The notes under the pieces were generated by a model. The model saw only the letters and a list, made by a program, of their open reading frames with translations. It was not told the DNA's origin and searched no databases. Shown piece by piece: positions 11,341 through 11,744 of a DNA stretch of 11,744 bases; the first letter of the stretch is position 1, and each line of letters begins with the position of its first letter. Source of the stretch: Neovahlkampfia damariscottae (Eukaryota > Heterolobosea > Selenaionea > Neovahlkampfiida > Neovahlkampfiidae); NCBI GenBank assembly GCA_016618085.1, contig JABLTG010000300.1, forward strand, positions 1-11,744. Direction: 5' to 3'. The position numbers were made by a program, and so were the translations under genes.

Positions 11341-11744
11341 AGGAAAGGATTTTAAGAGCTGACCAACCTACCAGATGACCGGACAATAAAACTGGTAACT
11401 GAATGTCAACAACAATTACTGGGTGTGGCACAATTTAATGGTAATTTTGGAAGCGAAGGCGAACAAAATTTTTCATCAAAATGGAGGCACTTGCGACGAA
11501 GTTTTCCGTTTCTTCCTCGTAGAGGTGGTCTCAACAATATAACAGACTGGATAATTTACTACTTAATGGTGGCAAATTTCAGTTTGTGTTTTTATTGGAT
11601 CAAACTTTCTAAACGGCGCGTTGAGGCGCCGTTTGGAACCTTTTTCATTTTTATTTTTATTGGATCATTTTGAAAATAAATATTTCAAAATCAACATTTC
11701 AATTATTCAATTAATTTTTCTTAATCATTCAATTTCTTCCTCTT
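11341..11744. other. Unassigned end of window with a GC-rich hairpin
   Basis: No gene is supported. The 82-codon plus frame at 11425-11673 has no recognisable domain and crosses a hairpin and a repeat, so I do not call it. The 11440-11540 part is richer in GC than its surroundings (GAAGCGAAGGCGAAC, TTGCGACGAAG), which may mark another insertion or the 5' part of a gene beyond the window. Confidence 0.4.
11589..11667. repeat. GC-rich hairpin flanked by 14-bp direct repeats
   Basis: AAACGGCGC (11611-11619), loop GTTGAG, and GCGCCGTTT (11626-11634) form a perfect 9-bp stem, striking in AT-rich DNA, followed by a T-run at 11641-11645. It sits between two exact copies of TTTTTATTGGATCA at 11589-11602 and 11654-11667, 65 bp apart. 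This could be a small hairpin insertion or a local duplication. Confidence 0.6.

Noticed and set aside
11290-11342. Plus-strand intron (GTAAGG...TTTTACAG)
   Set aside because: The splice-like ends lie antisense within the frameshifted gypsy RT and no coding exons flank them.
11246-11673. 61-codon minus and 82-codon plus frames at the right end
   Set aside because: The minus frame is a partial shadow of the broken RT, and the plus frame has no domain and crosses a hairpin and direct repeats.

Overview
The window reads as nuclear DNA of an AT-rich eukaryote, probably a protist or a small compact-genome lineage that I cannot place further. The reasons are very short introns in an ankyrin-type gene (28 nt, with GT...AG ends and a pyrimidine-rich 3' end), a retroviral-type integrase beside a polymerase-helicase protein, and a decayed Ty3/gypsy retrotransposon with a recognisable 3' LTR. 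The standard genetic code fits all long reading frames.

Layout. (1) 1-4775: part of a self-synthesising, Polinton-like (but not canonical) mobile element. It holds an rve integrase running off the left edge (minus, 391 to 1), a 73-aa basic coiled-coil protein (plus, 522-743), and a 1341-aa fusion (minus, 4742-717) with a family-B DNA polymerase core, an SF1 helicase and a C-terminal HNH-type nuclease. (2) 4776-4967: a short divergent intergenic region with a perfect 17-bp palindrome and an 18-codon upstream ORF. (3) 4968-7241: an ankyrin-repeat gene with a long charged, coiled-coil tail, interrupted by introns. (4) 7242-7979: no gene seen; probable 3' UTR and LTR-like debris. (5) 7980 to about 11400: a minus-strand Ty3/gypsy element in ruins (RT, RNase H, integrase, polypurine tract, probable 3' LTR), broken by frameshifts and an internal deletion. 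(6) About 11400-11744: unassigned, with a GC-rich hairpin.

The most interesting feature is inside the ankyrin gene. Between exon 1 (ends 5072) and the next clear exon (starts 6101) lie 24 tandem 39-bp units. Each unit is one variable triplet followed by a 36-nt block that starts GTAAG, ends TTAG and is almost perfectly identical between copies. The triplets are only TAT, GGT, CGT, GAA and (once) GAT, all sense codons (Tyr, Gly, Arg, Glu, Asp). Nearly all variation in the array falls in that triplet, exactly between a candidate 3' splice site and a candidate 5' splice site. The simplest explanations are (a) a chain of 24 one-codon (3-nt) microexons separated by 36-nt introns, encoding a 24-residue Tyr/Gly/Arg/Glu tract between two parts of an ankyrin domain, or (b) a minisatellite inside a single 1028-nt intron. 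The reading frame works in both models. The placement of the variation favours (a), or at least selection or directed change at the codon position. Transcript data would decide it.

How the genes relate: the integrase and polymerase-helicase-nuclease would be the integration and replication machinery of one element. The ankyrin gene starts only 225 bp from the polymerase start in the opposite direction, so it is either a host gene beside the insertion or cargo. The gypsy remnant is an unrelated later or earlier insertion.
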